From positions 248,001 to 312,000 of the forward strand of contig CAJYKV010000024.1 in the NCBI GenBank assembly GCA_913774955.1: a DNA stretch of 64,000 nt. Reading direction: 5' to 3'. The stretch is from an uncultured Acidovorax sp. (GTDB taxonomy: Bacteria; Pseudomonadota; Gammaproteobacteria; Burkholderiales; Burkholderiaceae_C). This document shows, one piece after another, positions 34,699-43,797 of this stretch (positions within the stretch are counted from its first letter, which is position 1; each line of letters starts with the position of its first letter). The position numbers and the translations under genes are program-made. The notes under the pieces are model-generated. The model saw nothing but the letters and a program-made list of their open reading frames with translations, searched no databases and had not been told where the DNA came from.

Positions 34699-35456
34699 AC
34701 CACCCCTCCCATGTAGGCTTCCTGCACGCGCGGATCGTCCAGCACGGTGTGCGGGTCGCCCTCGGCCAGAATGCGGCCCCGGTCCATCACGATCATGCGG
34801 TGCGACAGCGCCTTGAGCGCCTGCAGGTGGTGCTCGATGACGATGAAGGCGATGCCGCGGCCCTGCAGTTCGCGCACGCGCTCGCAGATCTCGTCGATCA
34901 GCACCGGGTTCACGCCCGCGAAGGGCTCGTCCAGCAGGATGCAGCGCGGGTCCAGCATGAGCACGCGGCCCAGCTCCACCAGCTTCTTCTGTCCGCCCGA
35001 AAGGCCGCCGGCGGGCACGTCTCGCACGCGCGCCAGGTTCAGGAACGCGAGGATGCCGTCGGCCTTGGCCGCTAGTTCAGCCTCGTGCTCGCGCAGGCCG
35101 CGCGTCTGGAAGAAGGCGTTCAGCAGCCGCTCGCCCTGCGGGTTGGCGGCCGCGGCCATCAGGTTCTCGTGCACGGTCAGGCTCTTGAACTCGCGCGGAA
35201 TCTGGAAGGTGCGCACCAGTCCCAGCCGGGCGCGGCGGTACGGCGGCAGACGGGTGATGTCCTGCCCCGCGAAAGCGATGCGCCCGGCGTTCGCCGGCTG
35301 CTGGCCCGCGATCGCGGCGAACAGCGTGCTCTTGCCGGCGCCGTTGGTGCCGGCGATGCCCAGGATTTCCCTGTCGGCCAATTGAAGCGATACGTCGTCG
35401 ACCGCCTTGAAGCCACCGAACAGCCGCGTCACGGCTTCCACTTGCAGCATGCTCAT
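34695..35456 (-). CDS. livG: Branched-chain amino acid-type ABC transporter ATPase LivG
   Basis: A 253-residue ATPase with GTNGAGKST, VRTFQIPREFKSLTVHENLM (the RTFQ region typical of LivG), GGLSGGQKKLVELGRVL and CILLDEPFAGVNP, and the long C-terminal part that follows Walker B in LivG. The ATG overlaps the livM stop. The signature is GGQKK-type rather than GGEQR, which is normal for LivG. Confidence 0.93.
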   Translation of the reverse strand: MSMLQVEAVTRLFGGFKAVDDVSLQLADREILGIAGTNGAGKSTLFAAIAGQQPANAGRIAFAGQDITRLPPYRRARLGLVRTFQIPREFKSLTVHENLMAAAANPQGERLLNAFFQTRGLREHEAELAAKADGILAFLNLARVRDVPAGGLSGGQKKLVELGRVLMLDPRCILLDEPFAGVNPVLIDEICERVRELQGRGIAFIVIEHHLQALKALSHRMIVMDRGRILAEGDPHTVLDDPRVQEAYMGGVV

Positions 35457-36334
35457 TTCGACGGGCCTCCGAACAGGCCGTTCGGCCGGTAGAGCGTCAC
35501 CAGGATCAGCGCCAGGCCCACGGCGGCCAGGCGCAGGCTGGCCATGCCGACCTCCGACACGCCCGGCACCCAGTCCTTGGCGAAGCGCGAACCTTCCAGG
35601 AACACCATCAGCAGCAGCGAGCCGAACATGGCGCCGCGCACCGAGCCCGAACCACCCATCACCAGCCCCATCCACACGTAGAACGTGATGAGCGGGATGA
35701 ACTGCTCGGGCGTGATGAAGGTGATGAAGTGCGCGTAGAACGCTCCCGCCACGCCGGCCAGTGCCGCGCCCAGCATGAACACCTGCACCTTGAAGCGCGC
35801 CGGGTCCTTGCCGAGGGCGGAGAGCGCGGCCTCGTCGTCGCCGATGGCCTTCAGCAGCCGGCCGAACGGGCTGCGCGTAAGGCGCACCGTGCCCCAGCAC
35901 ACCAGGGCCACGATGACGGCCAGCACCGCGAAGATGGCCGTGTCGGACACCCCCGGGCCCCATGCCGCGAACAGCTTGGGCAGGCCCGGCAGGCCCTGCA
36001 CGCCGTGGGTGAGCCAGCTCTCCTGCTGGATCGTGATGCGCACCGCTTCGGAAAACCCGAGCGTGACGATGGCGAGGTAATCGTCGCGCAGCCGCAGCGA
36101 CAGCAGCCCGATCGGCAGCGCGAGCAGCCCCGACAGCACGCCCGACGCGATGAAGCAGGCCGGCAGCGGCAGGCCCTGGAGCGACAGCAGGCCCGAGGTG
36201 TAGGCGCCCACGGCGAAGAACGCCACCACGCCGAAGTTGACCAGCCGCGTCAGCCCGAACTGCAGGTTCAGGCCGAGCGCCAGCAGGCAGTAGATGAGGG
36301 CCACGATGCCGATGGCACAGAGATAGGCAAGCAT
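35453..36334 (-). CDS. livM: Branched-chain amino acid-type ABC transporter permease LivM
   Basis: A 293-residue inner-membrane permease with about eight or nine helices. GLTRLVNFGVVAFFAVGAY near the start and LRLRDDYLAIVTLGFSEAVR in the middle, the latter holding the coupling region, are typical of LivM. It starts 16 bases after livH and its stop overlaps livG. Confidence 0.93.
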   Translation of the reverse strand: MLAYLCAIGIVALIYCLLALGLNLQFGLTRLVNFGVVAFFAVGAYTSGLLSLQGLPLPACFIASGVLSGLLALPIGLLSLRLRDDYLAIVTLGFSEAVRITIQQESWLTHGVQGLPGLPKLFAAWGPGVSDTAIFAVLAVIVALVCWGTVRLTRSPFGRLLKAIGDDEAALSALGKDPARFKVQVFMLGAALAGVAGAFYAHFITFITPEQFIPLITFYVWMGLVMGGSGSVRGAMFGSLLLMVFLEGSRFAKDWVPGVSEVGMASLRLAAVGLALILVTLYRPNGLFGGPSK

Positions 36335-36350
36335 GTCGTTTTCGCTCCTT

Positions 36351-37226
36351 TCAGCGCACCAGTTGCACGCGGCCCATGATCCCGGCCGGGCGCAGCAGCA
36401 GCACCAGCGCCAGCACCACGAACGACAGCACGAGCTTGTACGACGGCCCCAGCAGCGGCACCGACAGCTCCTGCACCACGCACAGCACCAGCGCGCCCAG
36501 CACGGCCCCCACCGGGCTGCCGATGCCGCCGAGCACCATGGCGGCGAACGCGGGGATCAGGCTCTCCCAGCCCATCTCGGGCGTGACGATGGCCTTCATG
36601 CCCAGCAGCACGCCGCCGATGGACGACAGCGCTCCCACCAGCAGCCAGAGGCAGAGCATCAGCCCGCCCGCGCGGATGCCGCTGGCGCGCGCCAGGTCGG
36701 CGCTGTCGGCCACGGCACGCAGCTGGCGGCCGAAGCTGGTGCGGTAGATGAGCACGAACACCACCGCCAGGCAGGCGGCGGCGATGGCGGCGATCAGCAG
36801 GTCGGTCGGCAGGATGCGGATGCCGCCGAAGTTCCATGCCCGCACCAGCGGCATCTCGAAGGTGCGCTGGTCGTGCCCCGCGAAGAACGAGATCAGGCTG
36901 CGCAGCAGAAACCCCAGCCCGATCGCCGCGAGCATCGAGGCCACCATCGGCCGCCCCGCCAGCTTGCGGAAGATCAGCTGATAGGAGCCGGCGGAGACCA
37001 CGGCCGTCACCGCCACGCTGGCAATGGCGGCCAGCCACAGCGGCACACCGCCCAGCAGCTGCACCGCCACGGCGGCGTAGGCACCGGTGGTCATCAGGTC
37101 GCCCGTGGCGGCGTTGGGAAAGCGGTTCACGCCCATCACCAGGGTCATGGCCAGCGCGGGCAGGGCCACCACGAGGCCTTCGATCAGCCCGTTGATCAGC
37201 AGGTTTGCGAAGTCGATCCAGGTCAT
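36351..37226 (-). CDS. livH: Branched-chain amino acid-type ABC transporter permease LivH
   Basis: A 291-residue permease with the opening pattern NLLINGLIEGLVVALPALAM, GVNRFPNAATGDLMTTGAYA and EMGWESLIPAFAAMVLGGIG, typical of LivH. It follows the binding-protein gene after a gap of 75 bases that holds a stable hairpin. Starts at ATG 37226. Confidence 0.93.
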   Translation of the reverse strand: MTWIDFANLLINGLIEGLVVALPALAMTLVMGVNRFPNAATGDLMTTGAYAAVAVQLLGGVPLWLAAIASVAVTAVVSAGSYQLIFRKLAGRPMVASMLAAIGLGFLLRSLISFFAGHDQRTFEMPLVRAWNFGGIRILPTDLLIAAIAAACLAVVFVLIYRTSFGRQLRAVADSADLARASGIRAGGLMLCLWLLVGALSSIGGVLLGMKAIVTPEMGWESLIPAFAAMVLGGIGSPVGAVLGALVLCVVQELSVPLLGPSYKLVLSFVVLALVLLLRPAGIMGRVQLVR

Positions 37227-37244
37227 TGCGTCATCTCGTGCATC

Positions 37245-37266
37245 GCCCCTGGCGGGTGCCAGGGGC
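37245..37266. other. Intercistronic stem-loop between binding-protein gene and livH
   Basis: GCCCCTGGC (37245-37253) and GCCAGGGGC (37258-37266) form a nine-pair perfect stem with a GGGT loop and no T-run. Such hairpins after a periplasmic binding protein usually protect the upstream message or thin out downstream transcription, giving more binding protein than permease. Confidence 0.7.
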
Positions 37267-37301
37267 GCCCCGCCATTGCCGTTCGGGAACAGGAAAAAAG
37301 A

Positions 37302-38522
37302 TCACACCGAGATGGACACCACGTCGCGGCGCACCAGCTGGCCCTTCTCGATCACGTAAACGCCGAAGTCCGGCGTCGCATCGCCGAACTTGTCGAAATC
37401 CAGCTTGCTGGAGGCGCCCTCGTAGTTCACCTTGGTCTTCTTGGCGAGCTGCGCCTTGCCCTCGGCGAAGGTGTGGACGGCGGTGCCCGGCGCGTTGGAG
37501 ACGTCGCGGATCTTCGCGTTGACCTGCTCCACCGTGGCCTTGGGGCCGGCAGCTTCCATCGCCAGTGCCAGCGAGATAACCATGTCGTAGGCCATGGCGG
37601 CATAGATGTTGGTGGCGGCGGGCTTGCCCGTGGCCTTGGTGTAGGCCGCATCGAAGTTGGCGAACGACGGGCTCTTTTCGTTGGAGACCGTGTCCACCGA
37701 GATGATGCCCTCGCACACCTCCGCACCGAGGGCCTTCACCAGGTCGGGATTGGCCGCCCAGCCCGGGACGATCCATTGGTTCGCGGCGCCGGACTGGAAC
37801 CATTCGCGCAGGATGATGGTGGTGTCCGGCAGGTACGAGCCCATCACGATCACGTCGGGCTTGGCCGCCAGGATCTTCTGCAGCTCGCTGCGGTAGCTGG
37901 GGCGGCTGGGTTCGTAGGTGACGTGGACCGCCACCTTGCCGCCGCGCTTCTCCCACACGCGCGTGAAGCCTTCCACGTTGCCCAGGCCCGAAGCGTTGTT
38001 GAACGCCATGGTGGCCGGCCGCTTGAAGCCGCGCTTGGCGCAGATCTCGGCGAAGGCCGCGCCGAAGCGGTCGTTCGTCGCCTGGAAGCGCCACACCAGA
38101 TCCTTCGTGTCGAGCGTGGAGATGGCCGGCGCGCCCGAGACGTTCATCTCGATGATGCCGGCTGCCTCGGTAAGCGGCAGCACGGCCAGCGACACGCCCG
38201 ATGCCCAGGTGCCCAGCACCGCCTGCACCCTGTTCACCTCGATGAGCTTCTTGGCCGCGAGCACCGCCGCGTCGGGCTTGGTCTGCGAATCCTCCGTGAA
38301 GAGTTCCAGCTTGCGGCCGCCCGCACCGCCGGCGGCGTTCACCTCGTCCACGGCCAGGCGGATCGCCTGCTGCATGCCCGGGCCGTAGGGGCTGCCCGCG
38401 CCCGTGATCGGCGTGAGCGAGCCGATGCGGAACACGTCGCCCTGCTGGCTGAAGCCGAGGGAGGGAAGGCACTGCAGGACGGCCGCGGCACCGCCGAGCT
38501 TCATGAGGTTTCTACGTTGCAT
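37302..38522 (-). CDS. Periplasmic binding protein of the Liv-type ABC transporter
   Basis: A 406-residue exported protein with a Tat-like or Sec signal (MQRRNLMKLGGAAAVLQCLP, cleavage about after GFS), then RIGSLTPITGAGSPYGPGMQ, the Leu/Ile/Val-binding family opening. Ligand type is open: family members bind branched-chain amino acids, amides, urea or aromatic compounds. The adjacent amidohydrolase and LysR gene suggest an amide or dipeptide-like compound. First gene of the transporter operon, 35 bases after the amidohydrolase stop. Confidence 0.9.
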   Translation of the reverse strand: MQRRNLMKLGGAAAVLQCLPSLGFSQQGDVFRIGSLTPITGAGSPYGPGMQQAIRLAVDEVNAAGGAGGRKLELFTEDSQTKPDAAVLAAKKLIEVNRVQAVLGTWASGVSLAVLPLTEAAGIIEMNVSGAPAISTLDTKDLVWRFQATNDRFGAAFAEICAKRGFKRPATMAFNNASGLGNVEGFTRVWEKRGGKVAVHVTYEPSRPSYRSELQKILAAKPDVIVMGSYLPDTTIILREWFQSGAANQWIVPGWAANPDLVKALGAEVCEGIISVDTVSNEKSPSFANFDAAYTKATGKPAATNIYAAMAYDMVISLALAMEAAGPKATVEQVNAKIRDVSNAPGTAVHTFAEGKAQLAKKTKVNYEGASSKLDFDKFGDATPDFGVYVIEKGQLVRRDVVSISV

Positions 38523-38557
38523 GGTGTTGTCTCCGGTCTGGATGCGGGGGTGGGAAT

Positions 38558-39790
38558 TCAGAGGGTGTTCTTGGCGAAGGCGCCGTCCTTGACAATGGCG
38601 CGGATGCGCTCGCCCTGGCCCAGCAGGCAGGCGATGTCGGCGAGCGGATCGCCGTCCACCAGCAGCAGGTCGGCGATGGCGCCCGGGGTGATCTCGCCGA
38701 GCTGGCCCTGCTGGCCCAGGATCTCGGCGCCCACCAGCGTGGCCTGCTGCAGCACCGGGCCGTTGCCCAGCACCTCGGCGCGCAGGCGCAGCTCGTCGGA
38801 CTGCAGATAGTGCGTCTCGGCCAGCAGGTCGCTGCCCAGGCCCATCTTCACGCCGGCACGCGCCAATATCTCGATCGCCTGCCTGCCCTGCCCGCGCACC
38901 GCGTCGATCTTGGCGATGGAGACGGCCGGCAGGCCATAGCGCTCGCCTTCGTTCGCGAGGCCTTCGTAGGTGATGAGCGTGGGCACCATGAAGGCACCCA
39001 TCTCCGCCATCAGATCGGCCGTGGCCGCATCGACCAGGTTGCCGTGCTCGATGGTGCGCACGCCGCAGCGCACGGCGCGGGCGATGGCGCGCGGCGTGTA
39101 GGCATGGGCCATCACGTAGGTGCTAGCGTTGGAAGCCTCCTCGACGATGGCGCGCAGCTCGGCCTCGGAGTAGCCCAGGTTGCCGATCGGATCGTTGGGC
39201 GAGGCCACGCCGCCCGAGGCCATCACCTTGATCTGCGTGGCGCCCTTCAGGATCTCCTCGCGCACCGCGAGACGGCAGGCATCGACGCCGTCGACCACGC
39301 GGCCGATGTTGCCCAGCTTGTACGCGCACGAACACACGTCCAGGTCGTCGTTGCGCTGCCGGAAGTCCGCATGTCCGCCCGTCTGCGACAGCGCCTTGCC
39401 CGACGGGAAGATGCGCGGGCCCTGCACCAGCCCCGTGCGCACCGCTTCGGCGAGCGACCAGTCCGCACCGCCCGCATCGCGCACCGAAGTGAAGCCGCGA
39501 TCGAGCATGCCGCGCATGATCGGGAGCGAACGCAGCATGGTGAACACGTTCGGCATCTTCGCCACCGTGCCCAGGTTGAACGAGGACGCCACCACGTGCA
39601 CGTGGCAGTCGATCAGGCCCGGCATGAGCGTCATGCCACGCGCATCGATCCTCTGCACGGCCTCCGGCGCCTGCAGCTGCTCGCCCACCGCGGCGATGCG
39701 GCCGTCCGTCACCAGGACCGAGACGCCGGAGCGCAGCGTGAGCGTGTGCACGTCCAGGACGCGGGCGTTTTCGATCAGCAGGGAAGTCAT
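38558..39790 (-). CDS. Amidohydrolase-family metal-dependent hydrolase (prolidase-like)
   Basis: A 410-residue cytosolic enzyme of the Xaa-Pro dipeptidase-like branch of the amidohydrolase superfamily. The metal site shows as LIDCHVHV (about 62), the carboxylated lysine candidate in TQIKVMASGG, AHAYTPRAIARAVRCGVRTI followed by EHGN, and GLGSDLL near the C-terminus. The ATG at 39790 (MTSLLIENARVLD) is chosen; an upstream in-frame ATG at 39826 adds non-conserved residues. It heads the minus-strand unit with the transporter behind it, so substrate imported by the ABC system is probably cleaved here. The true substrate is unknown. Confidence 0.88.
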   Translation of the reverse strand: MTSLLIENARVLDVHTLTLRSGVSVLVTDGRIAAVGEQLQAPEAVQRIDARGMTLMPGLIDCHVHVVASSFNLGTVAKMPNVFTMLRSLPIMRGMLDRGFTSVRDAGGADWSLAEAVRTGLVQGPRIFPSGKALSQTGGHADFRQRNDDLDVCSCAYKLGNIGRVVDGVDACRLAVREEILKGATQIKVMASGGVASPNDPIGNLGYSEAELRAIVEEASNASTYVMAHAYTPRAIARAVRCGVRTIEHGNLVDAATADLMAEMGAFMVPTLITYEGLANEGERYGLPAVSIAKIDAVRGQGRQAIEILARAGVKMGLGSDLLAETHYLQSDELRLRAEVLGNGPVLQQATLVGAEILGQQGQLGEITPGAIADLLLVDGDPLADIACLLGQGERIRAIVKDGAFAKNTL

Positions 39791-40010
39791 GAATTGTGTC
39801 GTTGGATGGGAGGATCTGCTTCGCAATTACTCATGGCACCAGGCACCATGCCCGCATCCGCTGCCGGCGCCGCACACCGGTGGTGCGAAGGCTTCCGGCG
39901 TCTGGAGCGCACGGGTCACATGGATGTCACGGACGCATTTATCGGGCCAGACCCACCTCGGCCGCAACGCCTAAAATCTCACGCCCCCATGAGCAGCACT
40001 CATACACCCC

Positions 40011-40985
40011 ATGCGCCGCCTCTGCCCGACCATTTCCGAACTGAACGCTTTCCACTCCGCGGCAAAGCACCAGGCGTTCACCATGGCCGCGCGCGAGCTG
40101 TGCGTGACGCAGAGCGCCATCAGCCGCCACATCGCATCGCTGGAGGACTACCTCGGGCAGAAGCTGTTCATCCGCAAGGCGGGCGGGCTGGAGCTGACGG
40201 ACGCGGGCGCCACCTACCTCAACGCAACGCGCCCCGCGATGGCGGCGCTGGAGTCGGCCACGGCGCAGCTCATGTCCTACGGCGGCAGCGGCGGCGCGCT
40301 CAATTTCTCGGTGCCGCCCACGTTCGCGGCGCAGTGGCTGTTCCCGCGGCTGGGGCACTTCAAGCGCACCCTGCCCCAGGTGGCGCTGAACTTCGTGCGC
40401 TACCAGCACGCGCACGATTTCGCGGTGCCGCATGAATTCGATGCGGCCATCCAGTACGGCTACGGCAACTGGCCCAGCGCCAATGCCCGCTACCTGATCG
40501 GCAAGGAAACGAGCATCGTCTGCAGCCCGCAGCTGCGCGACACCCTTCGGCTGCGAACGCCGCAGGACCTGCAACACGCCACGCTGCTGCAGCACATCGA
40601 GGTGCCGCTCGCCTGGCACGACTGGATGGAGGCGCACCAGTGCGACACCGCCGGCAGCCGCTTCGGGCCGGGCTTCAATCTCTACTCGCTCATCATCCGC
40701 GCCGCGGTGTCCGGCTTCGGCGTGGGCATCGTGCCCACCTGCCTCGTGGAGGACGAACTGCAGGCCGGCTCGCTGGTGGAGCCGCTCGGGCGCAGGTTCG
40801 AGAGCCCGCTGGGCTACTACCTGTGCGCGCCCACGGCCCGCACCAACCTGTCGGTGTACAAACTCGTGGCTGGGTGGCTGGAGCACTGCTGCAGCCATGG
40901 CACGCCCGCGCAGGACGGCACGGCCGCGGCGGCGCCGGTGGCCGAATGCATCTTCTGCGCGGAGGATGCACCGAAGGCCGCCTGA
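40011..40985 (+). CDS. LysR-family transcription regulator
   Basis: A 324-residue regulator with an N-terminal winged helix-turn-helix (FTMAARELCVTQSAISRHIA, about residues 24-43) and a GcvA-like effector domain (FSVPPTFAAQWLFPRLGHF). The C-terminal 30 residues are Ala/Pro/Cys-rich and atypical. It is divergent from the amidohydrolase/Liv operon across 220 bases, the usual arrangement for a LysR protein controlling its neighbour. The coinducer is presumably the transported compound. Confidence 0.9.
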   Translation: MRRLCPTISELNAFHSAAKHQAFTMAARELCVTQSAISRHIASLEDYLGQKLFIRKAGGLELTDAGATYLNATRPAMAALESATAQLMSYGGSGGALNFSVPPTFAAQWLFPRLGHFKRTLPQVALNFVRYQHAHDFAVPHEFDAAIQYGYGNWPSANARYLIGKETSIVCSPQLRDTLRLRTPQDLQHATLLQHIEVPLAWHDWMEAHQCDTAGSRFGPGFNLYSLIIRAAVSGFGVGIVPTCLVEDELQAGSLVEPLGRRFESPLGYYLCAPTARTNLSVYKLVAGWLEHCCSHGTPAQDGTAAAAPVAECIFCAEDAPKAA

Positions 40986-41006
40986 CGCCTGCCGGCGCGC
41001 GCCAGC

Positions 41007-42590
41007 TCAGCCGAACAACCCCTTGTACTGCTCGCGCAGCAGGTTCTTCTGCACCTTGCCCATGGTGTTGCGCGGCAGCTCGGCGGCGATGAAGCAGCGC
41101 TTGGGGATCTTGAAGTTGGCCAGCTTGCCCTTGAGCTGCGCGATGATCGCGTCCCCATCGAGCTGCGCGCCCGCCTTGGGCGTGACCACCGCCACGCCCA
41201 CTTCGCCGAAGTCGGGGTGCGGCACGCCCACCAGCGCGCTTTCGGCCACGCCGGGCATCTCGTTGATGTAGCCCTCGATCTCCGCCGGGTACACGTTGTA
41301 GCCGCCGCTGATGATCAGGTCCTTGCTGCGGCCGACGATGCTCACGTAGCCGCGGTCGTCCACGCGTCCCACGTCGCCGGTCTTGAACCAGCGCCCACCG
41401 TGCGCATCGGCGGCGAATTCCTCCTGCGTCTTCTCGGGCATGCGCCAGTAGCCCACGAACACGTTCGGGCCCTGCACCTGGATGTTGCCGATCTCGCCCG
41501 TGGGCAGCGGCTGGCCGGCGTCGTCCACCACGCGCAGGCCCACTCCCGGCAGCGGGAAGCCCACGGTGCCGCCACGGCGCTCGTCCTGCCCGCCGTGGCG
41601 CGCATCGGCCGCATACGGGTTGCTGGTGAGCATGATGGTCTCGCTCATGCCGTAGCGCTCCAGGATGGTGTGGCCGGTGCGCTCCTGCCATTCCTTGAAC
41701 GTCTCGATCAGCAGCGGCGCCGAGCCGGCGATGAAGAGGCGCATGTTCCGCGCGGCTTCGCGCGTCAGGCCGGGCTCGGCCAGCAGGCGCACGTAGAGCG
41801 TGGGCACGCCCATGAAGACGGTGGCGCGCGGCATGGCGGCAAGCACGGCCTTCGGGTCGAACTTCGCGAGCCAGACCATCTTGCTGCCGTTGATCAGCGC
41901 GCCATGGATGGCCACGAACAGGCCGTGCACGTGGAAGATCGGCAATGCGTGGATCAGCACGTCGCCACGGCCTTCAGGCCCTCCGGCAGCCGTCCACCCC
42001 CAGTAGTCCTTGAGCGTCTCGGCGTTCGACTGCAGGTTGCCGTGCGTGAGCATCGCGCCCTTGCTGCGGCCCGTGGTGCCGCTCGTGTAGAGGATGGCGG
42101 CGAGGTCGCCGGCCGAGCGGGCCGCGGGCACGTGCTCGTCGCCCTGGTGCGCGGCGCGCTCCAGCAGGCTGCCGTTGCGGTCCTCGCCGAGCGTGAACAC
42201 GTGCTGCGTGCCGGCGGTGAAGGCGATCTTCGACACCCAGCCGAAATTCGCCGGCGTGCACACCACCACGGCGGGTTCGGCATTGCCGACGAAGTATTCG
42301 ATCTCGGCGCTCTGGTAGGCCGTGTTCAGCGGCAGGAACACGTAGCCCGCGCGCAGCGTGGCGAGGTACAGGATCATGGCCTCGACCGACTTCTCGACCT
42401 GCACGGCCACGCGGCTGCCCTCCGGCAGCGCGAGCGATACCAGCAGGTTGGCCATGCGGGCGCTGGCGCGGTCCAGGTCGCGCCAGCTGTAGTGCAGCGG
42501 CGTGCCGTCGGGGGCCGTGGCCTCGACGGCCACGGTGTCCAGGTCGTGGGGAAAGGCGGCGCGCAGGGTGGTGAAGAGGTTCTGGTTCAT
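41007..42590 (-). CDS. matB: Malonyl-CoA synthetase (malonate--CoA ligase)
   Basis: MatB joins malonate and CoA with ATP. The 527-residue adenylate-forming enzyme has ILYTSGTTGRSKGAMLTHGN (P-loop), LERYGMSETIMLTSNPY, GRSKDLIISGGYNVYPAEIE and PRNTMGKVQKNLLRE with the catalytic lysine. RYGMSETIMLTSNPY is typical of MatB rather than general acyl-CoA ligases. The ATG at 42590 has no strong ribosome binding site. It closes an operon with a CaiB/BaiF CoA-transferase, a Bug protein and an enoyl-CoA-hydratase-fold protein; malonyl-CoA decarboxylase is nearby. Confidence 0.92.
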   Translation of the reverse strand: MNQNLFTTLRAAFPHDLDTVAVEATAPDGTPLHYSWRDLDRASARMANLLVSLALPEGSRVAVQVEKSVEAMILYLATLRAGYVFLPLNTAYQSAEIEYFVGNAEPAVVVCTPANFGWVSKIAFTAGTQHVFTLGEDRNGSLLERAAHQGDEHVPAARSAGDLAAILYTSGTTGRSKGAMLTHGNLQSNAETLKDYWGWTAAGGPEGRGDVLIHALPIFHVHGLFVAIHGALINGSKMVWLAKFDPKAVLAAMPRATVFMGVPTLYVRLLAEPGLTREAARNMRLFIAGSAPLLIETFKEWQERTGHTILERYGMSETIMLTSNPYAADARHGGQDERRGGTVGFPLPGVGLRVVDDAGQPLPTGEIGNIQVQGPNVFVGYWRMPEKTQEEFAADAHGGRWFKTGDVGRVDDRGYVSIVGRSKDLIISGGYNVYPAEIEGYINEMPGVAESALVGVPHPDFGEVGVAVVTPKAGAQLDGDAIIAQLKGKLANFKIPKRCFIAAELPRNTMGKVQKNLLREQYKGLFG

Positions 42591-42621
42591 GGTGTCTCGG
42601 ATGGATGCACACGGATGATAG

Positions 42622-43797
42622 TCACGGGGCGGCGATGTCCCGCAGGATGCGTTCGCGATCGGCGTCGAGCGCGGGCGGGTCGCGGCGCACCACGTCGCCC
42701 TGCCCTGCGCGCAGCGGGTTGCCCGACACCTGCAGCGGCGTGCCGCAGGGCGTGCGCACCTGCGTGAGCATGCCGCGCGCGGCGATCTGCGGGTGCCGCA
42801 CCACTTCGGCCACGGTCTGGTATTCGCCGCAGGGAATGCCATGGTCCGCCAGCAGCTGCAGCCAGTGCGCGCGCGGCCGGGCGGCGAGGCGCTCTTCGAG
42901 CAGCGCCTTGAGCGGCGCATGGTGGGCGACGCGCGCGCGGCTGGTCGCGAAGCGCTCGTCCTGCGCGAGCGCCGGCGACTCCAACAGCGTGCAGAGCGTG
43001 GCGAACGCGGCGTCGCTGCCCACGGCGATGACGAACCAGCCGTCCTGCGCGCGGAACACGTCGAACGGCGCCATCGACGGGTGGCGCGAGCCGATCGGCC
43101 CCGGCACGCGGCCTTCGGCGCCGTAGCGCGCCACGGCGTTCTCCAGCAGCGCCACCTGGCAGTCGAGCATGGACACGTCGACGCGGCTGCCCTGCCCCGT
43201 GCTCGCGCGCTGCATCAGCGCGGACTGGGTGCCGATGACCGCGTACAGCCCCGCACCCAGGTCGCCGATCGAGACGCCCACGCGGCAGGGCCCGCCGCCC
43301 TCCTGGCCGGTCACGCTCATCATGCCGCTCATGGCCTGCACCACCATGTCGTAGGCCGGGAAACCGCTGTACGGCCCCGTCTGCCCGAAGCCGGAGACGC
43401 TGGTGAACACCAGGCGCGGGAAGCGCGCGTGCAGCACGTCCCAGCCGTAGCCCAGCTTCTCCATCGTGCCGGGCCGGTAGTTCTCGACGAGCACGTCCGC
43501 CCGCGCCAGGAGGCGCTCGAAGATCGCCCGGTCATAGGCGTCCTTGAGGTCGAGCGCGATGGATTCCTTGTTGCGGTTGACCGACATGAAGTACGCCGAC
43601 ACGCCGTCGACGAACGGCCCCACCGCGCGCGCATCGTCGCCGCGGCCCGGCTGCTCCACCTTGATCACGCGCGCGCCCAGGTCGGCCAGCATCTGCGTGC
43701 AGACCGGGCCGGCGAGCACGCGCGTCAGGTCGATGACGGTCAGGCCCGCCAGTGGCAGCGGACCCGCCGCCGTGTTCGTGTCCTCCGCCGTCCTCAT
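42622..43797 (-). CDS. CaiB/BaiF-family (class III) CoA-transferase
   Basis: A 391-residue class III CoA-transferase. It shows LDLTRVLAGP-type opening (VIDLTRVLAGPVCTQMLADL), NRNKESIALDLK, and the catalytic-aspartate context VSIGDLGAGLYAVIGTQSAL. These enzymes move CoA between carboxylic acids through acyl-aspartyl intermediates. In this setting it may exchange CoA between malonyl-CoA (or acetyl-CoA) and another acid. The ATG overlaps the stop of the upstream Bug gene. Confidence 0.9.
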   Translation of the reverse strand: MRTAEDTNTAAGPLPLAGLTVIDLTRVLAGPVCTQMLADLGARVIKVEQPGRGDDARAVGPFVDGVSAYFMSVNRNKESIALDLKDAYDRAIFERLLARADVLVENYRPGTMEKLGYGWDVLHARFPRLVFTSVSGFGQTGPYSGFPAYDMVVQAMSGMMSVTGQEGGGPCRVGVSIGDLGAGLYAVIGTQSALMQRASTGQGSRVDVSMLDCQVALLENAVARYGAEGRVPGPIGSRHPSMAPFDVFRAQDGWFVIAVGSDAAFATLCTLLESPALAQDERFATSRARVAHHAPLKALLEERLAARPRAHWLQLLADHGIPCGEYQTVAEVVRHPQIAARGMLTQVRTPCGTPLQVSGNPLRAGQGDVVRRDPPALDADRERILRDIAAP

